Assembly (NCBI GenBank): GCA_022825135.1
Contig: JAJDYN010000025.1
Span: 1-64,000 of the forward strand
Direction of reading: 5' to 3'
DNA length: 64,000 bases
Source of the DNA: Gemmatimonadota bacterium
GTDB lineage: Bacteria > Gemmatimonadota > Gemmatimonadetes > Longimicrobiales > Gaopeijiaceae
The notes under the pieces are model-generated. The model had not been told where the DNA came from. It was given only the letters and a program-made list of their open reading frames with translations, and ran no database searches. Every line of letters begins with the position of its first letter. Within the stretch, counting starts at the first letter, position 1. Position numbers and translations under genes: made by a program. Below, piece after piece: positions 18,329 to 27,532 of the stretch.

Positions 18329-20584
18329 TCAACTCCCCCCGCTGCGCAGCTCCTCCACGATGCGCTCCGCCAGGTAGACCTCCTCGAGCGCCTCCAGGAT
18401 GCCGCGCACGTCGACCGAAACGGCGCGCGCGCGGTCGGTCAGGAAGATGTACTCGCCCGAGAGGCCCTCGGTGTTGCTGTCGAAGGCGAGCCCCACCAGT
18501 TCCAGGTCCGCGTTGACGAGCGGAGAGCCCGAGTTTCCGCCGATGATGTCGTTGGTGGACACGAAGTTGATCGGCGTGGACAGGTCCGGATCGCCGGGCG
18601 GGTCGAGCCAGCGTTCGGGCAGGTCCCACTCCCCGTCCCCGGTCCCTCCCGAGACGTGGGAGTAGTGCCGGTCGTAGAGCCCGTAGAAGGTGGTCACCAC
18701 GGGGGCGAAGGTGCCGTTGTACTCGTACTCGGACACCACGCCGTCGGAGATGCGGAGCGAGAAGGTGGCGTCGGGCGGAACATCGGTCCCGTAGATCTCG
18801 AAGCGCGCCCGCCCCAGCGCCGCCGCGATCTGCTCCTCCTCGGCGGAAATGGGCCCGAGCGCCTGCTGGAAGGGGCCGATGCCGGAGATGAGGGCGCCGA
18901 GGAGCTGCATGGCCGCGTCGCCCATTCCCACGCCGCCGCCCGGGACGGCCTCGACGGCCCGGGCCGAGTCGGACAGCACGCTCTCGGCCACCACCGAGGC
19001 GGCGACATCCTCCGGGCTCCGTCCGCCGAGCACGCTGGTCGCCAACGGGGAATCGGCTCCGTAGCTCGCTTCGATGTCGCGCAGGCGGGCGGCCAGCAGC
19101 AGCTCCTGCAGAGCCCGCGGCTGATCCGGCACTCCCCTCAGCGATTCCATCACCCCCTCGAGCGCCTCGGCGGGCGCCCCCGCGCGCGATCCGTTGGCGT
19201 ACTGGAAGGCGAAGAGCGCGCGTGACAGCACTGCGCTCTCGTAGTCGGCGCTGGCGAAGGCCAGGAACGACCCGAAGCCGCCAGCCACCTCGGCTTTCCG
19301 GTCCTGCAGTTCGGCCATCTGCGCGATCAGCCCCCCGTACTCCTCCGCCAGCTCGGGATCGGCCTCCAGCGCTTCCTGGAACGCCCGCTCCTGGTCGCGG
19401 CGCTTCGCCAGAATGACCGGGTCGTGCAGCCCGCGCAGGATCCCGCCGTAGGCCTCCTGCGTGTTGATCAGCGAGAAGATGGTGTTGCGCAGGTCCATCG
19501 CTTCGCCCGCCTCCGGGTCCATGTCGTAGAAGGCCTCGAGCGCGTCGATGCGGTTGTTGACGAAGGCGAGCAGTCCCTTGTCGGAGATGTCGCGCCGGAA
19601 TTCGAGTTCCGCGACGGTCTGGATGCGGCTGGTGGAGCCGGGGTTGCCGATCATGAACACGGCATCGCCGCGCTCCACACCGGTTTCGCTCCAGCGGAAG
19701 AAGCTTTCGCTGGTGTCGAGCGGGTCGCCGTCCTCGTAGACGCGCAGGAAGCTGAAGTCGAGGGCGTAGCGCGGGTAGGTGAAGTTGTCGGGGTCCCCGC
19801 CGAAGTAGCCGACCGAGAGCTCGGGCGCCATCACCATGCGCACGTCGGTGTAGCGCCGGAAGACGTACGCCGAGGTGCGTCCGCCGTTGTAGAGCGAGAC
19901 CATCTCTACCTCGAAGCCGGCCTCCTCACCCCCGAACTCCCCGGAGATGCGGGCCGCGATCTCCTCCTCTGCCGCCTCGCGCGCCTGCGAGCGGGCCTGG
20001 GGTTCGTTGATGCCCTCTAGCGCCGCGTCCATCTCCGCCGTCACGTCGCGGATGGCGATGAGCCGGTCGGCCTCGAACTCCTCGATCGCCCGCTCTTCGT
20101 CCAGGCCCTCGGCGTAGAAGCCGTCGTCCAGCAGGCTCTCTCCCTCACGGGATACCGCGGAGATGTGCTCGCGCGCGCAGTGGTGGTTGGTGAGCACCAG
20201 CCCGTCGCCGGAGACGAAGGAGGCCGAGCAGCCGGGGATGCGAAGCGCTCCCAGCCGGGCGCGTCGGAACCAGACCGAGTCCGCATCGATGCCGTAGGTG
20301 TCGCGCAGGTAGTCGGAGGGCGGGTTCTCGAAGGTCCACATGCGCCCGTTGTCGAAGCGTCCGGCGCGTACGGTGTCGAGGCCGGCGACCTGGGGTACCC
20401 GGGGCTGAGCGGGGGCCTCCGCTTCCACGGGAGGCGCCGGGGCCGCGGGGGTGTCGGCATCCAGGACGGGTTCGGGCCGCTCGGGCCCGGGTGGATCGGT
20501 GGCCACCGGAGGCATGGGGGCGGCACCGCCGCCGCACGCGAGCGCGATGAGGCCCAACAGGGCATGGCTGTGTCGTAGTCTCAC
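18329..20584 (-). CDS. S46 family dipeptidyl/aminoacyl peptidase (DPP7/DPP11-like), lipoprotein
   Basis: A 751-aa serine peptidase that removes dipeptides from peptide N-termini in this family. The N-terminus has a lipobox (LLGLIALACGGG), followed by a Pro/Ala-rich linker of about 50 residues, so it is probably membrane-anchored. Triad regions are the His in VLTNHHCAREH (His134/135), the Asp in YALDFSFLRVYEDG, and Ser685 in IIGGNSGSPLVN. GTG at 20584 is the start because it makes a GTGA overlap with the upstream unknown gene and places the lipobox at the right distance. It is the last gene of the molybdenum-hydroxylase operon, an unexpected neighbour for a peptidase. Confidence 0.88.
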   Translation of the reverse strand: MRLRHSHALLGLIALACGGGAAPMPPVATDPPGPERPEPVLDADTPAAPAPPVEAEAPAQPRVPQVAGLDTVRAGRFDNGRMWTFENPPSDYLRDTYGIDADSVWFRRARLGALRIPGCSASFVSGDGLVLTNHHCAREHISAVSREGESLLDDGFYAEGLDEERAIEEFEADRLIAIRDVTAEMDAALEGINEPQARSQAREAAEEEIAARISGEFGGEEAGFEVEMVSLYNGGRTSAYVFRRYTDVRMVMAPELSVGYFGGDPDNFTYPRYALDFSFLRVYEDGDPLDTSESFFRWSETGVERGDAVFMIGNPGSTSRIQTVAELEFRRDISDKGLLAFVNNRIDALEAFYDMDPEAGEAMDLRNTIFSLINTQEAYGGILRGLHDPVILAKRRDQERAFQEALEADPELAEEYGGLIAQMAELQDRKAEVAGGFGSFLAFASADYESAVLSRALFAFQYANGSRAGAPAEALEGVMESLRGVPDQPRALQELLLAARLRDIEASYGADSPLATSVLGGRSPEDVAASVVAESVLSDSARAVEAVPGGGVGMGDAAMQLLGALISGIGPFQQALGPISAEEEQIAAALGRARFEIYGTDVPPDATFSLRISDGVVSEYEYNGTFAPVVTTFYGLYDRHYSHVSGGTGDGEWDLPERWLDPPGDPDLSTPINFVSTNDIIGGNSGSPLVNADLELVGLAFDSNTEGLSGEYIFLTDRARAVSVDVRGILEALEEVYLAERIVEELRSGGS

Positions 20585-21003
20585 GGGTCGTTGCCTCCCC
20601 GGGCGGCGTCCTGGATATCGAGGATCTCGTCGATCAGAAAGAGGTCGGTGAGAAGCGCCCGGAAGTGGATGGAGGCGTTCAGGTTGTCGACGAGCTGCGA
20701 GCTGACCCACTTCTGCGCGGATACCAGTTGTACGGCCGCCAGGGTGCTCTCCGCATCCCGGCCCAGCACCTCGGCCATCCCGCGATACGCCGCAGCAGGG
20801 GTCAGCCCCGCCGCTTCGGCCAGGGCCGCAACCCCCTCGCCCAGTCCCTCGAGGGCTTCCTGGGTCCTGGCCAGGAACTGCCGCACCTGACCGCTGGATG
20901 CACCCGGGCCGGTGCCCGTGGCGCCCTGGGCCGCGTAGGCCAGGAAGAACTCGTAGCTTTCCTCGATCGCCTCGATGCGGGCGCGCAGTTCGCTACGGGT
21001 CAA
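20581..21003 (-). CDS. Unknown helical protein between cytochrome b and S46 peptidase
   Basis: A 140-aa protein I do not recognise. It begins with TTG at 21003, overlapping the cytochrome b stop (TTGA), and ends overlapping the S46 start (GTGA), so it is locked into the operon on both sides. No signal peptide or membrane span is seen. The sequence is amphipathic and helical: SELRARIEAIEESYEFFLAY, a Gly/Thr-rich turn, then QVRQFLARTQEALEGLGEGV and a C-terminus rich in Leu and Asp (LLTDLFLIDEILDIQD). It could be an assembly or scaffold factor for the oxidoreductase, but that is only context. Confidence 0.65.
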   Translation of the reverse strand: MTRSELRARIEAIEESYEFFLAYAAQGATGTGPGASSGQVRQFLARTQEALEGLGEGVAALAEAAGLTPAAAYRGMAEVLGRDAESTLAAVQLVSAQKWVSSQLVDNLNASIHFRALLTDLFLIDEILDIQDAARGGNDP

Positions 21004-21836
21004 GTCTGCTCCGGGAGCTGCCCCTGGGGGCCGTCTCCCGCCCAGCGCTCCGGGTCGTGGTGCTCCAGGTATTCCTTCCGGTTCACGAAGCCGTTGAACA
21101 TCGACATCGTGATCCACCACTTCTCGGGCCGGATCGCGAAGTAGATGTGCGCGATCACCAGCGAGATCAGCGCCACCCCGCTCAATCCGTGCACCACGTA
21201 GACCACGCCCCACATCGCGTCCGAGAGGATGTAGGGGTTGCGCGCCCAGAACCAGGTGTCGACCCGGAACATCATGAGCACGCCCGTCACCACCGCGGCG
21301 AAGGTCACGACCACGATGACGTGGTGGTACATCTTGTGGTCCAGCGGGTACTTGGCCGCCTTGGGGCCCTCGGGCTGCTCCTTGCCGAAGAAGCGCTTGA
21401 CCTCGCGCTTGGCGGTTTCCACGTCCTCCTTCCCGACCCACATCGACCAGAAGTCCTGCCAGAAGGTGGAGTGGATGATGTGGTAGATCACCGTCAGGAT
21501 CAGCAACACCCCGGCCAGCCAGTGGATGGTCACCCACGGAAACTGGATGCCCGCCCACGGGAAGAACGCGGTGACGAGCAGCGCGAACATGGCGATCGCC
21601 ATGAGCCAGTGGAACGCCCGCGCGGAGAAGGTGTGGCGCAGGATGCGCATCGGCAGCCCCGGGGGAGCCGGGGCGTCATCGCCGTGACCGTTGGCGGTCG
21701 CCAGGCGGCGCACCCAGAGGGCGTGCCCGGTCACGAAGACGATGCCCGCGATCAGCGCGGCCCACATCAGGTCGAAGGAGATCCCGATGAGGACCTCCTG
21801 ATTCCATGGATTGGCGGCCCTGCGCCAGAGCTCCAC
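21000..21836 (-). CDS. Cytochrome b (formate dehydrogenase gamma / cyt b561-like) membrane subunit
   Basis: A 278-aa membrane di-heme cytochrome candidate. About five transmembrane helices are visible. Histidines sit inside the membrane in FSARAFHWLMAIAMF, VTIHWLAGVLLIL, IYHIIHSTFW, YHHVIVVVTFAAV and VVHGLSGVALI, the layout of Ni-Fe hydrogenase and formate dehydrogenase b subunits. It begins with GTG at 21836, only 2 nt after the FAD subunit stop. In this operon it would take electrons from the periplasmic molybdenum enzyme to the quinone pool, an inference from context since typical soluble xanthine dehydrogenases lack such a subunit. Confidence 0.85.
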   Translation of the reverse strand: MELWRRAANPWNQEVLIGISFDLMWAALIAGIVFVTGHALWVRRLATANGHGDDAPAPPGLPMRILRHTFSARAFHWLMAIAMFALLVTAFFPWAGIQFPWVTIHWLAGVLLILTVIYHIIHSTFWQDFWSMWVGKEDVETAKREVKRFFGKEQPEGPKAAKYPLDHKMYHHVIVVVTFAAVVTGVLMMFRVDTWFWARNPYILSDAMWGVVYVVHGLSGVALISLVIAHIYFAIRPEKWWITMSMFNGFVNRKEYLEHHDPERWAGDGPQGQLPEQT

Positions 21837-21838
21837 CT

Positions 21839-22837
21839 CTACACCTCCGCGCGCACGGCCCGCCGCACCAGATTCTTCATGAGCGGGAGCTTGTACGCGT
21901 TGTGCCGCAGCGGTTGCGCGCGGCGGATGGCGATGTCCCCGGCCGCGATGCCGGTGTCGTCGCTCGCCGCCTGGCCGATGACGGCCCGCTCGGCCTCGTC
22001 AAGCCGCATCGGGTAGGGTGCGACCCCGTTGACCGAGATGCGCGCGTCCTGGATCGTGCCGCCCGAGGTGCGGATCGCGGAAGCGACGGTCACCAGCGAG
22101 AAGTCCCACGACTGACGGTCGCGGATCTTCTCGAAATGGAAGTCGGCGCCCGCCCAGGTGCCGGGGATGCGGATGGCGGTGAGGAGGTCTCCGGGCTCCA
22201 TGACCGTCATGCGCTCGATGTCGATGCCGGGGCCGATGAAGAAGTCCTCGGCGTCGTACACGGTCTCGCCCGCGGCGTTGGTGACCACCATCTGCGCGTC
22301 CAGGGCGATCATGGCGGGCGCGGTGTCCGAGGGATTGACCGCCACGCAGCGGCTGGCGCCGAAGACGCAGTGCTCGGCGTTCATGGCCTTGGGGGCGGAG
22401 GCGTAACAGATGTTTCCGCCCGCCCGGTAGCAGGGCCATCCGCCGCGGTAGTACCAGCAGCGGGTGTCCTGGGCGAGGTTGCCGCCGAGGGTGCCCTGGT
22501 TGCGGATCTGCGGGGTGGCCACCTCGGCCGCGGCCTGGGCCAGAAGCCCGAAGCGGCCGACGATGTCGGGGTGGGTCGCCACCTCGGTCAGCGAGGTCAT
22601 CGGACCGATGACGAGCCCGTCACCGTCGGCCCGAATGCCCTTGAGTTCCTCGATGCCCCCGAGATCCACGATGGCCTCGGGGCGCTTGATGCGGTCCTTG
22701 AACCAGTCGAAGCTGTCCAGTCCGCCCGCCAGAACCCAGGAGTCTTCCCCGTACTGGTCGAGAAGGTTGAGTGCGTCGCCGATGCTCGCCGGCTGGAAGA
22801 GCTCGCACGGCGGGATCATGTCGCGAATGACGGCCAT
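21839..22837 (-). CDS. FAD-binding subunit of molybdenum hydroxylase with extra Cys cluster (PaoB-like)
   Basis: A 332-aa medium subunit. FAD-binding segments are VLAGGLDSFDWFK (a variant of the usual VAGGTDL) and ATPQIRNQGTLGGNLAQD. A cysteine-rich loop follows: TRCWYYRGGWPC, GGNICYAS and AEHCVFGASRC. This matches the insertion that binds a [4Fe-4S] cluster in PaoB (YagS) and in 4-hydroxybenzoyl-CoA reductase beta, so electrons may pass through FAD and an extra Fe-S centre. It sits between the Mo subunit (15-nt gap) and cytochrome b (2-nt gap). No signal peptide is seen; it would be exported with the Tat-bearing small subunit. Confidence 0.88.
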   Translation of the reverse strand: MAVIRDMIPPCELFQPASIGDALNLLDQYGEDSWVLAGGLDSFDWFKDRIKRPEAIVDLGGIEELKGIRADGDGLVIGPMTSLTEVATHPDIVGRFGLLAQAAAEVATPQIRNQGTLGGNLAQDTRCWYYRGGWPCYRAGGNICYASAPKAMNAEHCVFGASRCVAVNPSDTAPAMIALDAQMVVTNAAGETVYDAEDFFIGPGIDIERMTVMEPGDLLTAIRIPGTWAGADFHFEKIRDRQSWDFSLVTVASAIRTSGGTIQDARISVNGVAPYPMRLDEAERAVIGQAASDDTGIAAGDIAIRRAQPLRHNAYKLPLMKNLVRRAVRAEV

Positions 22838-22852
22838 GGTCGGAGCCTCCGG

Positions 22853-25270
22853 TTACACGTGTGTCTCGAGGGGGCGGTACGGTTGCTCCGTACCTGTAAG
22901 TGCCGCGAGCACCACGTCGGTGGTGAGCGGCGTCCGGCACAGGCACTGGCCGCCGAGGGCGTCGGCTACCGCGGAGGCGACCGCGGCGGCGCCGGCCCCG
23001 ATGGGCGGCTCCCCGATTCCCTTGGCGCCCACCGGCGTCTGCGGGTCGGGAAGGTCGACGGCGGCCCAGTCCATCCGTAGCGGAACGTCCAGAATGCCGG
23101 GAGGACGCGCCGTGTAGAAGCGTTTGGCGAAGGCGACGCCCCACTGCGGATCGAAGACCCACTTCTGGCTGCGCGCCTGGCCGAAGCCCTGTACCGCGCC
23201 GCCGTGGATCTGCGCCGCCAGGCTGCGCGGGTGCAGCACGGTGCCGCAGTCGGTGACGCCCGTATACTCGGTGATGTCGATCTTGCCGGTCTCGACATCC
23301 ACCTCGACCTGGGCGAAGCCCATCACCCAGGACCAGACGCCGCCCTCGCCGCCGTAGTTGTCGCGCGCCACCCCGATCAGGCCTTCGCCGGCGAGGTTGT
23401 TCGCCGATGCCACGGTCATGGGGTTGAGGTCCTCGGGCAGCTCGTGCCCGCTGTACCTGCCGCCCATGTCGATGGCGCGCTGGGCGGCGTCGGCGAAACT
23501 CATGCCGCGGCCGGGGTTGGAAGCCTGGAAGACGCGTCCGTCGCCGCAGTCGTAGGCGTCGGGAGACCCGCCGAGGACGCTCGCCGCGATCTCCTGCAGC
23601 TTCGCCTTGGCGTCCAGCGCCGCGGCGTGGTTGGCGCGTGTGTGGGCGTGCGTGGTCTGGCTCCCGGACTGGCTCGAGCTCCAGGGCAGGTTGCGCGACG
23701 TGTCGCCCCACACCACCTCGCAGTCGTTCCAGTCCATGTCCAGCACGTCGGCGGCCGCGCGTCCGGTGTCGGCGATCGAGTGCGTGCCCAGATTGCCGAT
23801 GCCCTGGTGGATGTAGAGCTTGCCGTCCGGGCGAATCACCAGCAGGCCGTCCATCCCCCGGCTGCCGCCCACGAAGGGGCTCACGCCGATGCCTACGCCG
23901 ATGGCCTTGGTGCCGCGGCGCGTGCCGCTGAGCCGGCTCCGCTCCTCCCAGCCGAAGACCTCGGCGCCGATGTCCAGCGCCTCGCGCGCGAAGCAACTGG
24001 TCAGCGTTCCCCGGTTGGGGCCGAGCCAGGCGTCCTCGCCGGGAGCGTTGAGGCGCCGGATCGCCAGCCGGTCGATCCCCAGCTCGCGCGCGGCCTTGTC
24101 CATGATGGGCTCGAGCATGGCCACGATCTGGGCGCCGCCGGGGGCCCGCTGCGCGGAACGCGGAGGCGTGTTGGTGTACACCGACACCGCCCGGAAGCGC
24201 ATGTGATCGGGCTGGTAGTTGAGCGTCGCCACGGAACCGGCGGTGTTGAAGTCGCCGGAGCTGCCGTAGGAACCGGCGTCCTGCACGATATACAGGTCGA
24301 TTGCGGTGACCCGTCCGTCGTTGCGGAAGCCCATCTTCGCGAAGGCCTGGAAGCCGGGCCGGGCGCGGCCGATGGAGTTCTCCTCGTAGCGCGTGATGCG
24401 CAGCATGACCGGGCGTCCCGTCTTGCGGGACATGATCGCGGCGACGTCGTTGATGGGCGCCCCGGAGATCTTGCTGCCGAAGCCTCCGCCGCAGTACTCC
24501 GTGACCAGCACGACGTCCGACTGGTCCATGCCCAGGCGGTTCGCCAGCGACGCGTGCGTGCGCGCCGTGCTCTGGGTGGAGGTGTGCAGGTAGAGCTTGC
24601 CGTTCTGCCAGTAGGCCATCACGCTGCGCGGTTCCATCGGATGATGGGAGAGCGACTGGTGCAGGATCGTCTCCTCGAGCACCAGGTCCGCGTCCCCGAA
24701 CCCGTCCTCCACGTCACCGATGTTGAACTCGACCTGCGGCTCGCCCATCGGGAGCCGGTCGGGCCCGGCGGCGTCGAAGTCCGCGTCGGTCCACTTGAAC
24801 TCGCGGATCTCGCGGGTCTGGCCCTCGCGCCACTGGATGTTGCCGTCCAGGCGTGCGTTGGGGCCGCCGGGGCGCAGGCTGTCGAGCGGGTCCACCACGA
24901 AGGGCAGGGGCTCGAAGTCGACCCGGATGGCCTCGATGGCGTTCGCCGCCGTGGTCTCGTCCACCGCGGCCACCGCCAGCACCGGTTCGCCCTCGTAGAG
25001 GGGCTCGTTGGTCAGCGCAGCCTCCGCCGCGACCCCGGTGATCTCGGGCATCATCGGGTCGTCGGCGGTCAGGATGTCGACCACCCCCTCCATCGCCAGC
25101 GCCGCGCTCGCGTCGATGCGGCGCACCCGGCAGTGGGGCATGGGGGAGAGCAGCAGTTTGGCGAAGAGCATGCCCTCCGCGCGAAAGTCTTCGGCGTACC
25201 TGGCCCTGCCGGTGATCTTGGCTCGCAGGTCCGGGGGCGCGATGTCTCGTCCAATAGCCTTCTCGGCCAT
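22853..25270 (-). CDS. Molybdopterin-binding large subunit, xanthine dehydrogenase family
   Basis: An 805-aa catalytic subunit binding a molybdopterin (probably cytosine dinucleotide) cofactor. Family signatures include GRARYAEDFRAEGMLFAKLL at the N-terminus, a glycine-rich stretch EYCGGGFGSKISG, and GGAQIVAMLEPIMDKAA. The catalytic glutamate is in VGAKGIGEPPIGAGA near the C-terminus. The start ATG at 25270 has AGGAGGAGG upstream. Such enzymes hydroxylate aldehydes or N-heterocycles with water as oxygen source; the substrate cannot be read from sequence. No signal peptide is present, so export would be as a passenger of the small subunit, as for PaoABC. Confidence 0.9.
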   Translation of the reverse strand: MAEKAIGRDIAPPDLRAKITGRARYAEDFRAEGMLFAKLLLSPMPHCRVRRIDASAALAMEGVVDILTADDPMMPEITGVAAEAALTNEPLYEGEPVLAVAAVDETTAANAIEAIRVDFEPLPFVVDPLDSLRPGGPNARLDGNIQWREGQTREIREFKWTDADFDAAGPDRLPMGEPQVEFNIGDVEDGFGDADLVLEETILHQSLSHHPMEPRSVMAYWQNGKLYLHTSTQSTARTHASLANRLGMDQSDVVLVTEYCGGGFGSKISGAPINDVAAIMSRKTGRPVMLRITRYEENSIGRARPGFQAFAKMGFRNDGRVTAIDLYIVQDAGSYGSSGDFNTAGSVATLNYQPDHMRFRAVSVYTNTPPRSAQRAPGGAQIVAMLEPIMDKAARELGIDRLAIRRLNAPGEDAWLGPNRGTLTSCFAREALDIGAEVFGWEERSRLSGTRRGTKAIGVGIGVSPFVGGSRGMDGLLVIRPDGKLYIHQGIGNLGTHSIADTGRAAADVLDMDWNDCEVVWGDTSRNLPWSSSQSGSQTTHAHTRANHAAALDAKAKLQEIAASVLGGSPDAYDCGDGRVFQASNPGRGMSFADAAQRAIDMGGRYSGHELPEDLNPMTVASANNLAGEGLIGVARDNYGGEGGVWSWVMGFAQVEVDVETGKIDITEYTGVTDCGTVLHPRSLAAQIHGGAVQGFGQARSQKWVFDPQWGVAFAKRFYTARPPGILDVPLRMDWAAVDLPDPQTPVGAKGIGEPPIGAGAAAVASAVADALGGQCLCRTPLTTDVVLAALTGTEQPYRPLETHV

Positions 25271-25298
25271 GTCATCCTCCTCCTTGCAAGGCCGTTCG

Positions 25299-25940
25299 TC
25301 AGGCGCGCTGGCTCATGTACTCCACGGCTCGTTCCGCGGAGTTGAGAATCTTGTTGTAGTCGCCGCAGCGGCAGAGGTTGCCGGAGAGCGCCTGCGCGCA
25401 TTGCTCGCGGGTGGCGCCCGGGTTGTTCTCCGTGAATTCGGCCATGCTCATGATGAAGCCGGGAGCGCAGAAGGCGCACTGGAACCCGCCCTCGTCCATG
25501 ACCGCCTGCTGCACCGGATGCAGCTCCCCGTCGGGACTCTCGAGCCCCTCGATGGTGCGGATGGCGCGGCCCCGGACCTGGTGGGTCAGCATCGAGCACG
25601 CGTAGTGCGAAACCCCGTCGATATGGACGGTGCAGGCACCGCACTCCGCGCGGTCGCACCCCAGCTTGGTCCCGGTAAGACCCAGCTTGTAGCGCAGCGT
25701 CATCGCCAGCGTCTCGTACGGGAGCACGTCCACCCGCCGCTGCTGGCCGTTGACGCTCAGCGTCATAAGGCGTTCGACCCCGCCCCGGGCCTGGCCGGCG
25801 GTCAACACCCCCGGGCCCCGGAACAGGTAGCTGGATGCGGAGACGGTCGCGCCCGCCGCGATCACGCCCTTGATGAACTTGCGGCGGGAGTAGTTGCGGG
25901 GACCGCGGTCGCGGATGATCTCGACTTCGGTCACGGTCAT
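25299..25940 (-). CDS. Tat-exported [2Fe-2S] small subunit of molybdenum hydroxylase (PaoA-like)
   Basis: A 213-aa iron-sulfur subunit. A twin-arginine signal (SRRKFIKGVIAAGATVSASS) covers residues about 15-45, placing the complex in the periplasm. The plant-ferredoxin-type cluster is GCDRAECGACTVHI plus a Cys in YACSML; the second, all-helical cluster has CAFCAPG and LCRCGDYNKI. Strong AAGGAGGTG lies at the start: ATG at 25940 is only 2 nt after it, while GTG at 25934 has 8-nt spacing, so the true start may be two codons later. It is the first gene of the oxidoreductase block, 101 nt after the aldehyde dehydrogenase stop. Confidence 0.9.
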   Translation of the reverse strand: MTVTEVEIIRDRGPRNYSRRKFIKGVIAAGATVSASSYLFRGPGVLTAGQARGGVERLMTLSVNGQQRRVDVLPYETLAMTLRYKLGLTGTKLGCDRAECGACTVHIDGVSHYACSMLTHQVRGRAIRTIEGLESPDGELHPVQQAVMDEGGFQCAFCAPGFIMSMAEFTENNPGATREQCAQALSGNLCRCGDYNKILNSAERAVEYMSQRA

Positions 25941-26041
25941 CACCTCCTTCGTGGCGTCGCTGGCCGGGGAGCCCGGCACGCTTTCACAACGTGCCAAGAT
26001 AGGGGGCATCCAGCGGATATGCGAGACTTTGGGGGACCATC

Positions 26042-27409
26042 TCAACCCACCCACACCGTCTTCACGTTCACGAACTCGTGGATGCCGAAGAGCGAGAGCT
26101 CGCGTCCGTAGCCGCTTTCCTTGACCCCGCCGAAGGGGAGCTGGGGGTCGGAGCGCACGAACGCGTTCACGAAGCAGTTGCCGGCATCGATCTCCTCGGC
26201 CGCGATCCGCCGTCCGCGCTCCAGGTCGCGCGTGAAGACCGAAGCGCCCAGCCCGTAGCGTGTGTCGTTGGCGACCGCGATGGCCTCGCGCTCGTCCGCC
26301 ACCGGCACGATGGAGACGACCGGGCCGAACAGCTCCTCCTCGTAGGCGGGCATGCCCGGGGCGACGTCGGCCAGCACGGTAGGCGGATAGAACCAGCCCG
26401 GCCGGTCCGGCACCTCGCCGCCCACCAGCAGCGACGCACCCCGCTCGACGCTCCCCCGCACCTGATCGTGCAGGCGGTCGCGCAGATCCTCCCGCGCCAG
26501 CGGGCCGATGCGGTTGCCCTCGTCGAAGGGGTCGCCGAAGGTCGCCGCGCCCATCGCTTCGACCACCCGGTCGCGCAGCTCGGCGAGCACGGGCTCGACC
26601 ACGATGCAGCGCTTGGCGGCGATGCAGCTCTGCCCGGCGTTGATGAGGCGGCTGGTCACGCACTGGCGGGTGGCGAGCTCCAGGTCGGCGTCCTCGAGCA
26701 CGATGCAGGGGTCGTTGCCGCCCAGCTCGAGCACGGACTTCTTCACGTGGGCGGCCGCAGTCGCGGCCACCGTCTTCCCGGCGACCGTGCTCCCGGTGAG
26801 CGTCACCGCGCGCACGCGGGAGTCGGCGATCAGCTCGCCGGCGCGGTCGTGGTCGATGAGCAGGGCCCGGAAGAGGTCGTGGGGGAATCCGGCTTCGCGG
26901 AAGATGCCCTCGATGGCCAGCGCGCATCCCGGGACGTTGGGCGCGTGCTTGAGGAGCGTCCCGTTGCCCGCCATCAGGTTTGGTGCGGCGAAGCGGAAGA
27001 CCTGCCAGAAGGGGTAGTTCCAGGGCATGATGGCGAACACGATGCCGATCGGCTGGAAGGTGATGAAGCTCTGGCGGGCTTCGGTCTCGACGGGTTGCGG
27101 AGCCAGGTAGCCGGGGGCGTGCCCGGCGTAGAACTCGCAGACGGTCGCGCACTTCTCGATCTCCGCGCGCGCTTCCCGCACGGGCTTCCCCATTTCGCGG
27201 GTCATGAGTTCGGCGAACTCGTCGCGCCGCTGCCGGAGAATGACCGCCAGGCCTCCCACCAGGCGCGACCGCTCCTCCATGGGGGTGTCGCGCCAGCCCA
27301 GGAAGGCGTTCTGGCAGCCGGCCACGGCGCGGGCGTAGTCTCCGGAGGACATCTCCGGGTAGTCCCTGATGCGCCGGCCGGTCGCGGGATCTATCGCAGT
27401 GAACGACAT
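26042..27409 (-). CDS. NAD(P)-dependent aldehyde dehydrogenase (succinate-semialdehyde DH-like)
   Basis: A 455-aa cytosolic enzyme oxidising aldehydes to acids. The nucleophile is Cys in NAGQSCIAAKRCIV, and the general base is Glu in KKSVLELGGNDPCIV. The cofactor region is VTLTGSTVAGKTVA, and the C-terminus has LPFGGVKESGYGREL. The length and the PWNYPFWQVFRF segment fit the GabD/Sad (succinate-semialdehyde) group, though specificity is not proven. ATG at 27409 (MSFTAIDPATG) is the natural N-terminus; the frame continues upstream across the ThyX promoter and is not coding there. It lies upstream of the molybdenum hydroxylase genes on the same strand and may share their promoter. Confidence 0.88.
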   Translation of the reverse strand: MSFTAIDPATGRRIRDYPEMSSGDYARAVAGCQNAFLGWRDTPMEERSRLVGGLAVILRQRRDEFAELMTREMGKPVREARAEIEKCATVCEFYAGHAPGYLAPQPVETEARQSFITFQPIGIVFAIMPWNYPFWQVFRFAAPNLMAGNGTLLKHAPNVPGCALAIEGIFREAGFPHDLFRALLIDHDRAGELIADSRVRAVTLTGSTVAGKTVAATAAAHVKKSVLELGGNDPCIVLEDADLELATRQCVTSRLINAGQSCIAAKRCIVVEPVLAELRDRVVEAMGAATFGDPFDEGNRIGPLAREDLRDRLHDQVRGSVERGASLLVGGEVPDRPGWFYPPTVLADVAPGMPAYEEELFGPVVSIVPVADEREAIAVANDTRYGLGASVFTRDLERGRRIAAEEIDAGNCFVNAFVRSDPQLPFGGVKESGYGRELSLFGIHEFVNVKTVWVG

Positions 27410-27532
27410 GGGGCGTGGCCTCCGCGCAGGCGAAGCTGATTGTGATTCAGAGAACGAGGGGCCAGCTTTGCAGGTGCCTCCCACCTCCCGCGAAACTCGC
27501 CCATCCTCCAGACAAGGGTAGCCCGAAGGCGC

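Noticed and set aside
25941-26041. Sigma-54 promoter (TGGCACG) before the 2Fe-2S gene
   Set aside because: TTGGCACG is present on the minus strand, but the -12 TTGC element at the required spacing is missing.
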